Assembly: GCF_030253575.1 (NCBI RefSeq) | Contig: NC_080569.1 | Coordinates: forward strand, 4,031,501-4,095,500 | Length of the DNA: 64,000 nt | Source: Rhododendron vialii | Lineage: Eukaryota; Streptophyta; Magnoliopsida; Ericales; Ericaceae | Reading direction: 5' to 3' | Part shown: positions 46,647 through 57,476 of the stretch, piece by piece | How positions within the stretch are numbered: position 1 is the stretch's first letter | Layout of the letters: every line of letters starts with the position of its first letter | Program-made: the position numbers and the translations under genes | The notes under the pieces: generated by a model | The model's input: the letters and a program-made list of their open reading frames with translations, nothing else | Told to the model about the DNA's origin: nothing | Database searches by the model: none

Positions 46647-48610
46647 TGTAGACACCCCATTCCGGACTGTTCAGATAACGTTATTTATCGATCTTTTACT
46701 TCCCCAATGATGATTATAGTCGAAAACAGATCGAGGACAAAGGTGTGTTTGAACCTTGAGCGTCCCAAACCCTTTTGAAACCCATTTCAAGCCTTTCAAA
46801 CCAGAGCCAAACAGCCCCAGCAAAACCCAACTGGCCTGCGCCAGTGTTTTGGAGGCGTACGCCAGTTATCTGTCACGTGTCAGTCATCGACCATTGGCCC
46901 AGTTTCTACTGGCGTATGCCAGTCAAACCCAGTCAAATCAACTTTATTCAGCCACTTGGGCGGGACTTTTGTGCCACCCTGACGTCGGCCACAGTGTCCC
47001 TGATGATTACTCTCGGCAGAGACGTTCCCTCTCTCTCCTACACCCCCCATCAAGCCAAGTTCCATGCATTTAATGCATGGAAGGCTCCAACCTTGCCCCA
47101 ACCAGCCAAACATGGCCTTAGATCAAAAGTGATCTCAGTCTCTCTCCTCTATAAATACCTCCCTTGCATTCATTTGCAAGGGGTTAGCCACATTAAGAGG
47201 AAAAAGATTTTCCCTTCTCCTCCCCTCTTGCTCTTCTTCTCTTGTCTTCCATTGAAAGAGGAAGAAGGCCATACACTTCCATACACCCCACTGCCATCCA
47301 GTCATCATCTCAGCCTCCATCTCCAACCTCCAAAGTCCAAAACCACCTCCAAACCTTCATACAAAAGGTATACCACCTTTATGTTCTTTTCTGTTTTCAG
47401 CTCCTGAGGGGGGTCAGTAAGGCCCAGGCTAGTAGATAATACTAGTCCTGGTCTTAAACTGATAAAATATAGCAGTTGTTTGAGGTGACACATGGCGCAC
47501 GCCAGTAACGGTATGCCGTACGCCAGTTATAGTAGTACGTGCAATACTGGCGTGGAGATCATGGATCGTCCCTTTTACTTAGTTTTCATTCCTGTCAATC
47601 ACCCTCGCATGCCAAAAACCAGCTTATTGTTTTCTGTATTTAGAACTGTTTAGTGGTAGCTTCCCGTACTTGTTCATACCTGTTTTAGAAAGGCCTCTGG
47701 GATCCTTCTGGTCGTGTTTCAGAGCTCAGATGATGCAAAGCCAAGCACAGAAATCAAGAGTAAAGTGGCGTACGGCTGTCATTGACTGGCGTACGGCAGT
47801 ATGCCTTTGGGGTTCAGTGGCTGGCCCTTGTATCTTAGTTGATCTAGGCCTATTTTCTGTCCCCACACTGTTTTGGGGTATTCTGCTTTCTTTTATGGCC
47901 TAAAGCCATTTTCTTCTGCCTGTATCTATGTCTATTCTGTTATATTGAACTGCGTGGTTTGTTCTGGGTGTGCGCTGGTCCTTCTCCAGAGCCCAGAGGG
48001 TTGCGAACAAGGACTGAGAAACCAAACAAGTGCAGTGCGCCAGTTGTTGTGTGGCGTGCGCAGGTCTGATCAACATGCAGTGGCTCGACCAGTGCATGCT
48101 GGCAGAATCTGCTCACGTCACTTTGCGATAGCGTACTGCAGTTTGTTCGGGTTGCTCAGTGCTTGTTCTCAATCTATATTTAGCATTGCAAACAAGTCAT
48201 TCATGAACATTTTGTCACATAAACTGCAAGTTGTTACCGCTTTCATCCCCATTAAATGTTCCCCCGCCCTAACTGGCTAAAAAATGATAAAATGAGAGAA
48301 AAATGCAAATGTTTTTATAAAATGCCCGAGTAGAGACCGATCTCCGGATTGGGCGAGAGGGGGTGCCATAAAATCCTTCCCCTCTCGTAACCTGGCTCCC
48401 GAACCTCAGATATTCGAAGGTGACGACGGACCGGTCCATGCCTTTTCAAAATCAAACAAACGTGGCAAACGTTTTCGAGTTCGGTTCCTTGGGTATTCCA
48501 CCGCTAAAACCCGAGTGGCGACTCTGAATCGAGGCGTTTCGCCACGCATTTTCAAAAGAGGGTCGCGCCCAGTCTTTAAGAGGGAAACCAAGATCATTGC
48601 AATTTTCGGG
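46647..48610 (+). mobile_element. Ty3-gypsy (Tat/Ogre-like) LTR with adjacent primer-binding site
   Basis: The sequence starts TGTAGACACCCCATTCCGG, has a TATA box (CTATAAATACC, 47149) followed by a long leader-like region, and ends near 48510. TGGCGACTC at 48516-48524 fits the tRNA-type primer-binding site typical of Tat/Ogre elements, and the preceding block (CGATCTCCGGATTGGGCGAG, CTGGCTCCCGAACC) matches LTR ends of that lineage as I remember them. The internal region stops after about 100 bp, so this is a truncated element. The LTR holds about nine GGCGTACGCC-like motifs. Confidence 0.6.
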
Positions 48611-48779
48611 GCGCGTGCCCACAGTATTTGACTATTATTTGCGGCATTTTCTTTTTCTGTTGTACTTGTTTCCAAAATTTTGGATGTAAGATAGAATTCT
48701 ATTGTATGAATATTATACGCAAAATCACTGAATATTTACTTGATCCTATTTGTGCAAGCATGAGACACCTCCTACCAAT

Positions 48780-48823
48780 AACAGGCATGAGACACCTCGT
48801 GCTAGGATGAGCCGGTCGCCTAG
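48780..48823 (+). mobile_element. Helitron-like 3' terminus (plus strand)
   Basis: The segment AACAGGCATGAGACACC, then CTCGTGCTAG, CCGG and terminal CTAG followed by T matches Helitron 3'-end rules (short hairpin, then CTRR before T). The hairpin itself is degenerate here. Homology with the inverted copy at 49676-49719 stops exactly at CTAG. The element would extend leftward, covering the plus-strand RPA-like fragment; its 5' end was not found. Confidence 0.6.
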
Positions 48824-49045
48824 TATAATGAGGAGTCTTTCAGTTGCCAATTTTCAATTGAGGACGATTTTACCCTTTAATTTCACCCATTTTACCAATT
48901 GTCTAGGGCATGCCAGATTCTCCTTTACAATTTTGCCCCTCGATTTCGGACAATTTACGGTTTAGCTGGGTTTTAATAAAGGGCCAGATTTTTTCTCTCC
49001 TCTGCCGCTTCACTCCAAGCCGTAATTCCTTCCACAGACCTAGCC

Positions 49046-49215
49046 ATGGACGACAACAACAGTGGCCAACAACCCGACCTCCTCGCCGCCGCCCCCTAAC
49101 TCACCCTCGATGACGCCCGCTCTCTCCTCTCCTCCTTCACCACGACCAGCTCCTCTCCATCGTCCAATCCGCCGTCCTACGCCACCCTGACGTCCTCTTC
49201 GCCTTCCGCATGAAC
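49046..49215 (+). pseudogene. UBA2-like RNA-binding protein 5' gene fragment
   Basis: An ATG in a good context (AGCCATGG) starts MDDNNSGQQPDLLAAAP, followed by an in-frame TAA, then LTLDDARSLLSSFTT. After a one-base loss the frame continues QLLSIVQSAVLRHPDVLFAF. This resembles the N-terminus of plant UBP1-associated 2 (UBA2) hnRNP-type proteins, whose RNA-recognition motifs would follow; none does. The identification is from memory and rests on about 40 residues. Confidence 0.5.
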
Positions 49216-49247
49216 GGCCATCCGAGACCAAATCGCGTCTCTCCTCT

Positions 49248-49250
<3 letters not shown>

Positions 49251-49291
<41 letters not shown>
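49251..49291. repeat. (CT)n microsatellite
   Basis: About 40 bases of pure CT repeat follow the UBA2-like fragment. Confidence 0.95.
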
Positions 49292-49295
<4 letters not shown>

Positions 49296-49315
49296 CGTAG
49301 ATCTCTCGAAGCTGC

Positions 49316-49665
49316 AGGTAAGAAGCCCTAATTTCGACCCAAACCCTTGTTCTTGGTTATGTACCGAGTTAATTCATACAAAGATCTAATTGTTATTTGT
49401 GATTTTTTTTATTTGGTATATATAGATTGTTGAACTCTGTATCTCAAAGTTGCGAAGGAGATGAAGATCGATCTTTGAGCCTCTGCTTGTAGCAACAGAT
49501 TTCATCTGTTTTTGGGTCTTTTTCACGATCACTGAATGTGCAAGTAAGAAGCCCTAATTTTGACCCAAACCCTTGACTTTGGTTACGTACTGAGTTAATT
49601 CATGTAAAGATCTAATCTTTATTTGTGATTTTTTTACTTTGTGTATATGGATTGTTGTACTCTTT
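49316..49665 (+). repeat. Direct duplication of a 125-bp intron-like segment
   Basis: GTAAGAAGCCCTAATTT followed by GACCCAAACCCTTG starts both copies (about 49318-49440 and 49542-49665), each continuing through GAGTTAATTCAT and AAAGATCTAAT. Each copy begins like a splice donor (CAG/GTAAGA and CAA/GTAAGA), suggesting a duplicated 5' intron end. Confidence 0.8.
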
Positions 49666-49675
49666 TATATAGTTC

Positions 49676-49719
49676 CTAGGTGATCGGCCGGTGCTAGCAC
49701 GAGGTGTTTCATGCCTGTT
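49676..49719 (-). mobile_element. Helitron-like 3' terminus (minus strand)
   Basis: On the minus strand AACAGGCATGAAACACC, then CTCGTGCTAGCAC, CCGG and CTAG match the terminus at 48780-48823 in inverse orientation over 44 bp. The base after CTAG is G rather than the expected T. The element would extend rightward and include the minus-strand RPA-like fragment. Confidence 0.55.
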
Positions 49720-49989
49720 GTCTTTTTAGGATAGTAGAATTTGTAAATTTAAGCAGCTTATAGTGGGATATGGTTTGAAAGCAGTCTGCATATATTTCCA
49801 TACACTTACAAGTCATAGTGGAGTTAGTTACATAAGGGTAGGAGTTCCAAAGCAAATCATGCTAACCAAAAGATTTGCTTTAATAGTTAAAAGAGCTTGA
49901 AGTGAGAACAATAGACACTGTTGCAAATCATGCACACCAAAAGATTTTGTTACGATGTCTATTCTTTTGGGATTAGACAACAGGATTGA

Positions 49990-50450
49990 TTGATAGATCT
50001 ATGCTTTCCTGTGCTTGTTCTTCATCTTCTTCCATGTCACTCTCAATTGTTGCTGAGGTTGTTGCAAAAATTGTTTTGGTCATGCTTCTTTTGGGTGTTT
50101 GGTCCTAGAATCTGTAGTGGTGCTTGCTTGGGTGCTTGTACACATTGGTTGATTCCCCCATAACTGTACATGTAGGTTTTCAAGATGACAACACATGTTT
50201 TTGGAGAGGATAGCTTTTGAATCAAATCCATTGATAGATTACCCTGCATAGTATTTTATAGTAGCTGTGTTTATTTTATTTACTTAATGTAATGAACTAA
50301 AGCTATTGTAACCTACATCATTTGTATTGTCAACCGATTTTGCTACAGTAATTTTGTAAAGCTCCTCTGCCTTTTCTTCAAATAGTGTTGCAACAATGGA
50401 TCCTGTAGCATTTTTGATTTCTACATTAAATTTGATCTTACATTGAGAAA
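49990..50450 (-). pseudogene. RPA70-like fragment, probably Helitron-derived
   Basis: On the minus strand, CKIKFNVEIKNATGSIVATL runs to a donor (GAT/GTAGGT) and resumes after an acceptor at 50247/50248 with NLSMDLIQKLSSPKTCVVIL. Sequence and intron position match the plus-strand fragment at 45675-46218. No Rep/helicase domain is visible, so the element is at best a remnant. Confidence 0.7.
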
Positions 50451-50508
50451 GATAATGTGAAATTTTATATGTTGGAGAAAACTGGATATGACCACAGAAA
50501 AATAACAA

Positions 50509-53500
50509 TAATAAAAGTGAGGAGTTTGTAAATAATTTAACCTTATGTATGGATGGAATAGAAGGGAAGTTGAAACCAGTAGCATTTATAGACTATTCTT
50601 TAGACATTGGACTGAAAACAGTATAAAAAAAGGAAATATATGAAAGACATCAGAGATAGAATTTTGTTGATAAGGCATGAAGGTGAGTGTTTTGTATTCT
50701 TACTTTACACAATCAGTCGTATTTATCATACCTCGGAGGGAGAGCTCTTATTTGACAGAGTAATACGGCTTCCTAGGGGCACAAAAGGATTTTTAAAAAA
50801 CTCTTATTTGACCTCTTCTTGTGGTTACTTTGTGTTTCTTTACGAAGAGAGCTAATTTAATCATGTTGGTAAGTTAATTATAGTGTGCAAAATGGAAAAT
50901 ATTCTCTGTCATGCTAAGTGGGAAATCAGTTGATGGCAGCTGGAAATGATAGTTTTTGCCTGGGCAGTGGTGAGACCTTTTTATCACAAAAGTTACACCA
51001 AAAATCGCCATTTCCATATTATTGGTCGCTCTATTGCAGTTTGAACAAGCCAGATATATGAAATTCTGATTGAAATCAATGACTTTGATAAGGCTCTGTA
51101 CACTTGGATATTCAGCCTGAGATGGGTAATTTATTAAGGATCAGCATGAGGTTATAATTTTATTTTATTTAAAAATGTGTATATGAGCAGATTTTAGTAA
51201 ATGTGCATTATGTTATTATTAAGGCTAAATAACCTGATCAACTGAGATAGCTAAGTTGATAATCTTGACTATTTCATCAGCATTTGGTTCTTTCTGAATG
51301 GCCCTTTGTAGATTTGCAGGTGTAATCCATGGGAGCTCGTTGATTTTGTTGGTGTTTGCCACACACCTTAAGGGGTTGGAATTAATACTGAAAATTAGGA
51401 CTGATATAATTGAATTGAATTAATTATGTATGGAGTGCCGCTGCTTCTGGAATAGGTGGATTGAAAATGAAAGCAGATGGACCACGTATTGCAAGACGTC
51501 CACCTGTGTTTTTGATTTCAGGATGTAATTGTTAGAAGTAAATATGAGATATGATTTAGGTATAAAGTTTATAATTACCGTAGTATAATGATAGCTTCAG
51601 CCACAAACCAATTGCAATAGGAAAAACACCTGGTAATTTGACAAAATCAGAAGCCTCATACTCACTGAACTGATCCCATAGGGAAATTGTAGTAGGTATT
51701 CGTATCATGCTGTTTAGTATTGATCAGAGTCGATATTAGATAAATTTTGGTGATAACTACATAAAATAAATGGTTTATGTTTGGATTTTACCCTGTATCT
51801 ATGATATTCGTAGATCACCCACATATGATGTTTTTGGCTTTCTGCGTGGGCCCACATTAAGGACGGCAAATAGAACATCTGCATAGAGATTGTGGTGATT
51901 ATAAAATATTCTATAGATAGGATAAGATCAACGTCAATGAACCAAAAGCTAGCCAAATTCGTAAGCCCACATTCTTCGAGTGAACTGTTTCATAACAAGG
52001 CACCATAATAGCATTCATTGGTCCTCTCTCAATGGGGCAACTGTTTTTGCAGCCATGGTGGGAAACACCTTTTCTTGCGCTATATCTGAGCCGCAACCTC
52101 TTTGTTGTTGAGAAAATGGGACCATTGTATGTTTGCTTTTGTTGCTTTCTTCTTAAATTCTAGAGCTATTTTTTGGAAGTCAAAAGTTACTAGTAGTATA
52201 GACTTTTGGGTTTGCATATTCAACTACTATTAGGCATTATTCTTCAATGATCACTGTTGCTGATTAGGATTTCTTAAAAGTAAGCATTCTACATGTTACA
52301 CAAAATGAGGAAGACACACACGTGCGCGTATGGATAACCCATCTTACCAAATGATTTTGTGCAATCTATAAAGCCTTAAATGCCTCATTACACACTGTAT
52401 TTGTGAAATACTAATTGCTTTTATTTTCATCTTGTCATAATGCTTGCTCTTTGTTTTGTCCCTTTCTCTCTCTCGCTCTCTCTTGGCAGCTTCGAAACGC
52501 CATTCAAAGTCTGAGATTTGCCTTCCCTATGCCGCACCCGTTTTCCTGGCGAGATTTGGTAAGCATACAACTTTTATAGAATCTTCATGTTTCAAAAAAA
52601 GAGTGGTTGTTTTATAGTCTAAAATAACTTCCTCAAGATTTAGGTAGTTATAATCATAAATAGGGCTTTTGGCTTTTTCATAGTTCTATTACTTTGTTGC
52701 GAAAGCAAAAGAGGCTTTGTTTTAGAGCGGGAAGAAGATATTGGGGTATGTAAGATTCTACGTCCCTTTTTTCCTCACCTGATCCTGCAATCCAGTGGGC
52801 TCTTTGACAAATGACATATATTGTTGAGCTCTTAAATTTCTTACAAGTTTTCTTCTTACATTTCCCATATTCTATTCATTGTGTTCTTTTTAAACTGCCG
52901 CTTCCATTATTGTGTTCTTATCCTCTGCAATTTGCATATGCTTACAACCCGCAGGTCTTATTCAATCAGGTTCAATCCTAATTTATGCTAACTTAGTCAT
53001 ATTTGTTAGTTAATTTGCTACATTACCAAATGAGAATTATATCGCAGGTTTTCACACATCATTTCAAGAGTTTCTTCCATGATCAGACCATTGCTGAAAT
53101 TATTTTCTGCATGAATAATTTTGAGTGGAAAGTACCGCAACAAAAGGGCCGTCTCTAGCCTATTCGCATGGAAATTTTACAGAATAGATTGAGGTTACAG
53201 GACTCTGACATGGTCTTCGTTGCTGATAAAGACTATTACTGTAGATCTCAGTTCTAAGAATCATGTCTTGTGTATATATTTCTAGGCTGATCTTGCTACA
53301 CAGGCAGTGCACTAGATTTCTTTCTTAAGGTCGTCTTCAGTTACTGAACTCTATAGTTTGGAGAACATTGCTCGAAGATTTTATTAAGCTATTTTGCAGT
53401 ACCAACATGCTCCGTGCTTCAGATTAAAAAAAAGGGGGTGCTCTGTGCTGTCCATTTTGTCTTTATTGCTCACTGTATCATGAGTTTACGCATGGTTCGT

Positions 53501-54129
53501 ACATAATGGGAGTAGTACTGTGCACACTTGCATGAGTGTCTTCCTACTTTGGTTAGCTATTGTGTGTCTTCCTGTTTAGTGTCTCCCTGTTATGGAGACA
53601 AGATGTGCTGAATTTATCATCTTCGCACGCCTATATTAATATCTATTTTCCAACTATTTTCCTCTTCCAGCGCCCTTCAAACCAGCATGGAAAAAGAATC
53701 TAAAGTCTAGAGTTATTGCCAATAAAACCTTTACCAGAAAGCCCCCAAAACAGTTGCCTTAACTTTTAGGCCATCTGCTCACATAATGCCTGATCGTTTT
53801 GTGTCAATACTTAACCTAGCAAATCTTTTAGTGTCAATACTTTGCTTTCCTTCCAAACAGTCATCTTGCAATACTTTCCAATGGCTAAGAAATCTGGTTG
53901 CGTGTCTTCTCCAACAATTTCAAGCCTTCAGTTACTACCATTTTCTACCGCTGTTCTTCCCTTGGTTAATACTACCATTTACCAACATCTAATGCCAAAC
54001 CTGATGTACAACTCCTGCCAAATAAGATGCCATTTCCAATCATTTTCTAAACCCAATGTGATCTTCAACATGCTAACAAAGAAAAACAACATTCATTTCA
54101 GCCACAAACCGCCAAAAAACATCATCTTC
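50509..54129. other. Transposon-like region without a recognised gene
   Basis: Probably decayed Helitron interior. One exon-like block at 52490-52560 (plus) has good splice sites (TTGGCAG and TTG/GTAAGC) and would read LRNAIQSLRFAFPMPHPFSW; I do not recognise it. Other short open frames show no family resemblance. Confidence 0.35.
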
Positions 54130-54130
54130 A

Positions 54131-54170
54131 ACGGGCATGATTCTCGTGCTTTGCACGAGGCCGGACCTAG
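54131..54170 (+). mobile_element. Helitron 3' terminus with perfect hairpin
   Basis: CTCGTGC and GCACGAG form a 7-bp stem around TTT, followed by GCCGGA and terminal CTAG before T. GGGCATGA upstream matches the other two ends. This is the best-formed of the three; the element extends leftward and its 5' end was not found. Confidence 0.7.
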
Positions 54171-54686
54171 TATTATAAAACAAAGCAATTTTTGTCTATA
54201 CATATAAACAAAAGCACCTCTCCAGCTGTTGAATCCAATAGGTTATAGTCGCCCAATCAACTCTTTTAATAAATTTATCCTTACCCTCCCTCTTTCCTTA
54301 CTTCTTTGGCAATGTTGCCATTTCTAGCTAGGGACATTATTTTTTTCTTTATTTAATAGCTTGCCTTTTATTATCAAAATGTTTTCTTCTCCCTGTCATC
54401 AATCTTTAACTCTATCATTGAGTTGTTGTGCATTATCCACTCATCCATTAGAGAACTCTATTCCATTTCTGTATTCCATCAACTGATGTAACAATAGAAA
54501 AATATTTAGAAACTTAATCATAAAAAGAATAAACGTTGTTTTTTTCTCCGGTAACAAGTTGTTTCACCTATTTCTTGAATGCATGATTCACATTAGTAGT
54601 GCTTGATGATTTGTCTCAATTGTAGGCCTGTAGCATTCCTTTGATTTGAATGGGAAAAAAAACTAAAGTTCAAGCATTTGCAGAAC

Positions 54687-55077
54687 AATAAGTCTGTTGA
54701 CACAGACTTGCTGTACACAGATCCTGCACAAATCTTTATGTGGAATCCACTACGGATCTCGTACAAACAATCCGAATCGTTTATTAAATGTAAAATATTT
54801 TTTCAAGTGACCCCATGAAAAATTAGCTCAATCCGATACTTATAGGTACTTGATCCAATAATTTAACATTTACTATTCTGAAAATTGAATGAAAAGTTTG
54901 ATGATTGGATCAAGCATCTATAGGTATCAGATTGCGTTGATTTTTCACAAGAGCCCTTGGAAAAATGTATTACATTTAATGGACGGGTTGAATTATTTGT
55001 GTGAGACCCGTAGTGGATCCCACATAAAAATCTGTGCAAGATCTTTTACCTATTTATCTGTGTGTATAGCACAGTTC
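54687..55077. mobile_element. Foldback MITE with about 165-bp arms
   Basis: The arms are inverse copies: GGATCCACTACGG... on one side and CCGTAGTGGATCC on the other (with TGGAATCCACTACGGATCTC on the left), plus TTGATCCAAT and ATTGGATCAA near the centre. TTTGCAGAA lies outside both ends (54678-54686, 55078-55086), consistent with a 9-bp Mutator-type duplication. The outermost bases of the arms are poorly conserved. Confidence 0.75.
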
Positions 55078-55521
55078 TTTGCAGAATATGGCCAATTTCA
55101 AATGGTCACGCTGTGCCTTTAGACTGTGTTTAGAACGCGTTGCGCCACGGGCATTCACTAGTGTTTAAAAAATCAAATAAGATGATATTTCAGACAAATA
55201 AGACAGTTGTTTGATACGTTAAACCCCTTTAATGAACTTTTTTTTGCTTTTAGTCATAATTTTGTACTTTTTAAAATGCTCTCATCGATACGGATGATTT
55301 TTCCAAAAAAGATCACTCAAATCTAACAAAAATTCAAAAAAAGAAAATAAAACACACAAAATGAAGAAAATAATTAAATTTACAAAAACTTAGAGATGAA
55401 AGGCTAGGATGTCACACTAGAACCTTGCACTATAGACCCCGGGTCCTAGCCAGATGGGCCACATCTTTAACAATTGTTAATGATGACTCCTGATTTTGTT
55501 GCCGGTATGTTTTTTCCTTTA

Positions 55522-55927
55522 GAGCATCTCTAACCTTGGCTTCAAATGTGGGGACATCAATTTTTTTTTAAGGCTTTGAGCTAATTTGACGTGTTAGAAC
55601 ATATTTTCAATGTCTATTCAATCAATATGCTTAATTTATTATTTAAGGACATTTAGGAAATATTTGGCCAAATAAATAAGTTAGCCTTATTTTTTGTCCT
55701 TATTTGAATATTTTTGTACTTGTTCAAATAAATAAGCCATTTGCCTTATTAAATGAAAAGATGCCTTAATAAGTTTTGGGGAGTTAAGTAACAAAAATTT
55801 AAAAAATTGACATGAGAGATGAGATGTCAAATGACACATAAGAAGTTGACATTTGGTTGAAATTGCTTCATATGCTAATTCTTTCAGCATGTCATTTCAA
55901 ATTTGACATTCTTAGTTGAAGATGCTC
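55522..55927. mobile_element. PIF/Harbinger (Tourist-like) MITE
   Basis: The ends GAGCATCTCTAACC and, inverted, GAGCATCTTCAAC are flanked by TTA (55519-55521 and 55928-55930). Size and duplication fit a Tourist-like MITE, related by its ends to the larger element at 4298-6929. Confidence 0.8.
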
Positions 55928-57048
55928 TTAGAGAATCAAAACACGATAAGAATAATTTAATACAAGTTTGTAAGGTTCTATTGGCTTGTTTGATTGAGAG
56001 GATTGGTTGTTTGGCCTAATAAGCTAAATGACTTTTTTTTTGTCCTTATTAAAAAAAACACATTTGTTAATTTTTTTGTCATTTTTTTGTGAATTATTGT
56101 TTTGTCATGACGAGAGAAATTTAACAAGTAAAAAGTTAAGAGTGAAACCTTTTTTTAATAAAGACAAAAATAAACTAATTTTTTCGTCTTTATTAAAAAA
56201 AATGGACTTCAAACGTAAAGTATTACATACATAAGTTCTCAGGGGTAGTTTTCTCAAAATTAATTAAAAGTAATAAAAATGTTTTTTATTTTATTTTATT
56301 ACGGATTGAGCTTTTTTCCCTAACAAAACACACCTACAAACAAAACTTTTAGAACTTCTAGGACTTTAAGTATTTACTAGTGGTTGGGCACCTGAATACA
56401 TATAACCTACACCAGACAATTGAAGGTTTTGGTAATTCACAGAGTCATTGGTTCAGTCCGTTGATTTGATCATGATAGAACCTCAATTCCTGGGTTTGTA
56501 AGTAATGGTTTGGAACTTCAATTTCTACAAAACTGGATCGATACAAACCAGGTAGAAGAATGGTATGGAGTAATTGCGTCCTTTCATTCTTGAGTGATTG
56601 TAAGCTGAAAATTGAGAATTCGAAGATCTTTTGCCGGTGTTGAATTTCAGGTTTTGGCTATGTATCCATTATTTTAATGCAATACCACGTTGCAAAATTA
56701 GTATCCAAATAATACTCAAAATGTAATCAAAGAACACGCAAGATTCTAAAAGAAACTTTCCAAACTTCTTTGAAGCTTGTATGTACAATCTAGCATTATG
56801 AAACTTACCCAAGTATAAATATGCTTACATGTTAGAAACAGAGTCATTATACAAGGGATACAAGGCCCATGTACACATTGCCATCTTTGTTGACCCATCC
56901 ATTGATTGGAGGAAAAAAATTTAAGTCAAACACATTTGTAACCGCCAAAAAGAGCAAGGGAAAAAACTCCACTTGTGATTAATTTGCCAAGCTGCTGCTT
57001 GTCTTTTTACTTCTGAATGAGTCTAAGAGTGATCCAGCTCCATCGGAT

Positions 57049-57167
57049 TCAGGCATAAATTTGTACTACATTGTTCTGGTGTACCTGAACTTTTTTTCTT
57101 CTCCTCTTCGTCTCCCCACTCTTGGGCTTGAGAAGCATATCAATCTTTGCAAATTCCTCAATTACCT
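57049..57167 (-). other. Isolated 3'-terminal exon-like segment
   Basis: On the minus strand an acceptor (AAAATGCAG) is followed by a frame reading VIEEFAKIDMLLKPKSGETK, a basic RRRKK stretch and VQIYA before a TGA at 57049-57051. It looks like the last exon of a gene, but I do not recognise the protein and could not join it in phase to candidate exons further right (58734-58774, 59110-59158, 61073-61107). It may be a relic. Confidence 0.35.
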
Positions 57168-57436
57168 GCATTTTCAGTAAAAGACAGGCTCAAATGTCAC
57201 AATATAGTCTATTTATTAGTTCCAACAAACATATCCAATCTCAAATTGTTTGCATGTGTTTCTTTCTTCATATCATTTTAGTAGCTTTTGAATGTGCACA
57301 AGCTTTTAGTAGGTAAATCACGTATGAGGGCTTTATTCGTAAGTATGCATGAGGGATATCAGTCGCCTCAAGCAGAAAACAGTTGGGAAACATATAAATA
57401 AAGTAATGGTACATATGAAGCAAGACTCACTGTCTC

Positions 57437-57458
57437 CACACACACACACACACACACA
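57437..57458. repeat. (CA)n microsatellite
   Basis: A CA run of about 22 bases directly precedes the hAT-type element. Confidence 0.9.
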
Positions 57459-57476
57459 GAGACTCACCATCTACCC

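Larger units (their letters stand above)
48824..49675. other. Segment between two convergent Helitron-like 3' ends
   Basis: These 850 bp hold a gene-start fragment (49046-49215), a CT repeat and a duplicated 125-bp intron-like segment. They lie outside both Helitron ends as oriented. Confidence 0.5.
54171..57048. other. Intergenic; two MITEs, no gene
   Basis: Apart from the elements at 54687-55077 and 55522-55927, this AT-rich stretch has no recognisable gene. A repeated TTTTTGTCCTTATTAAAAAA-like segment near 56030 and 56190 is partly self-complementary. Confidence 0.45.

Noticed and set aside
46775..47407. A 210-residue open frame
   Set aside because: It lies across the LTR promoter and leader, with low-complexity translation and no known domain.
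48780..49719. A single inverted-repeat transposon bounded by the two 44-bp repeats
   Set aside because: No target-site duplication is present, and homology ends sharply at the inner CTAG rather than at the outer edge, which fits Helitron 3' ends better.
57420..57470. Donor-like GGTGAGTCTC sites on the minus strand
   Set aside because: The sequence before them is a CA repeat and a hAT insertion, so no exon is supported.
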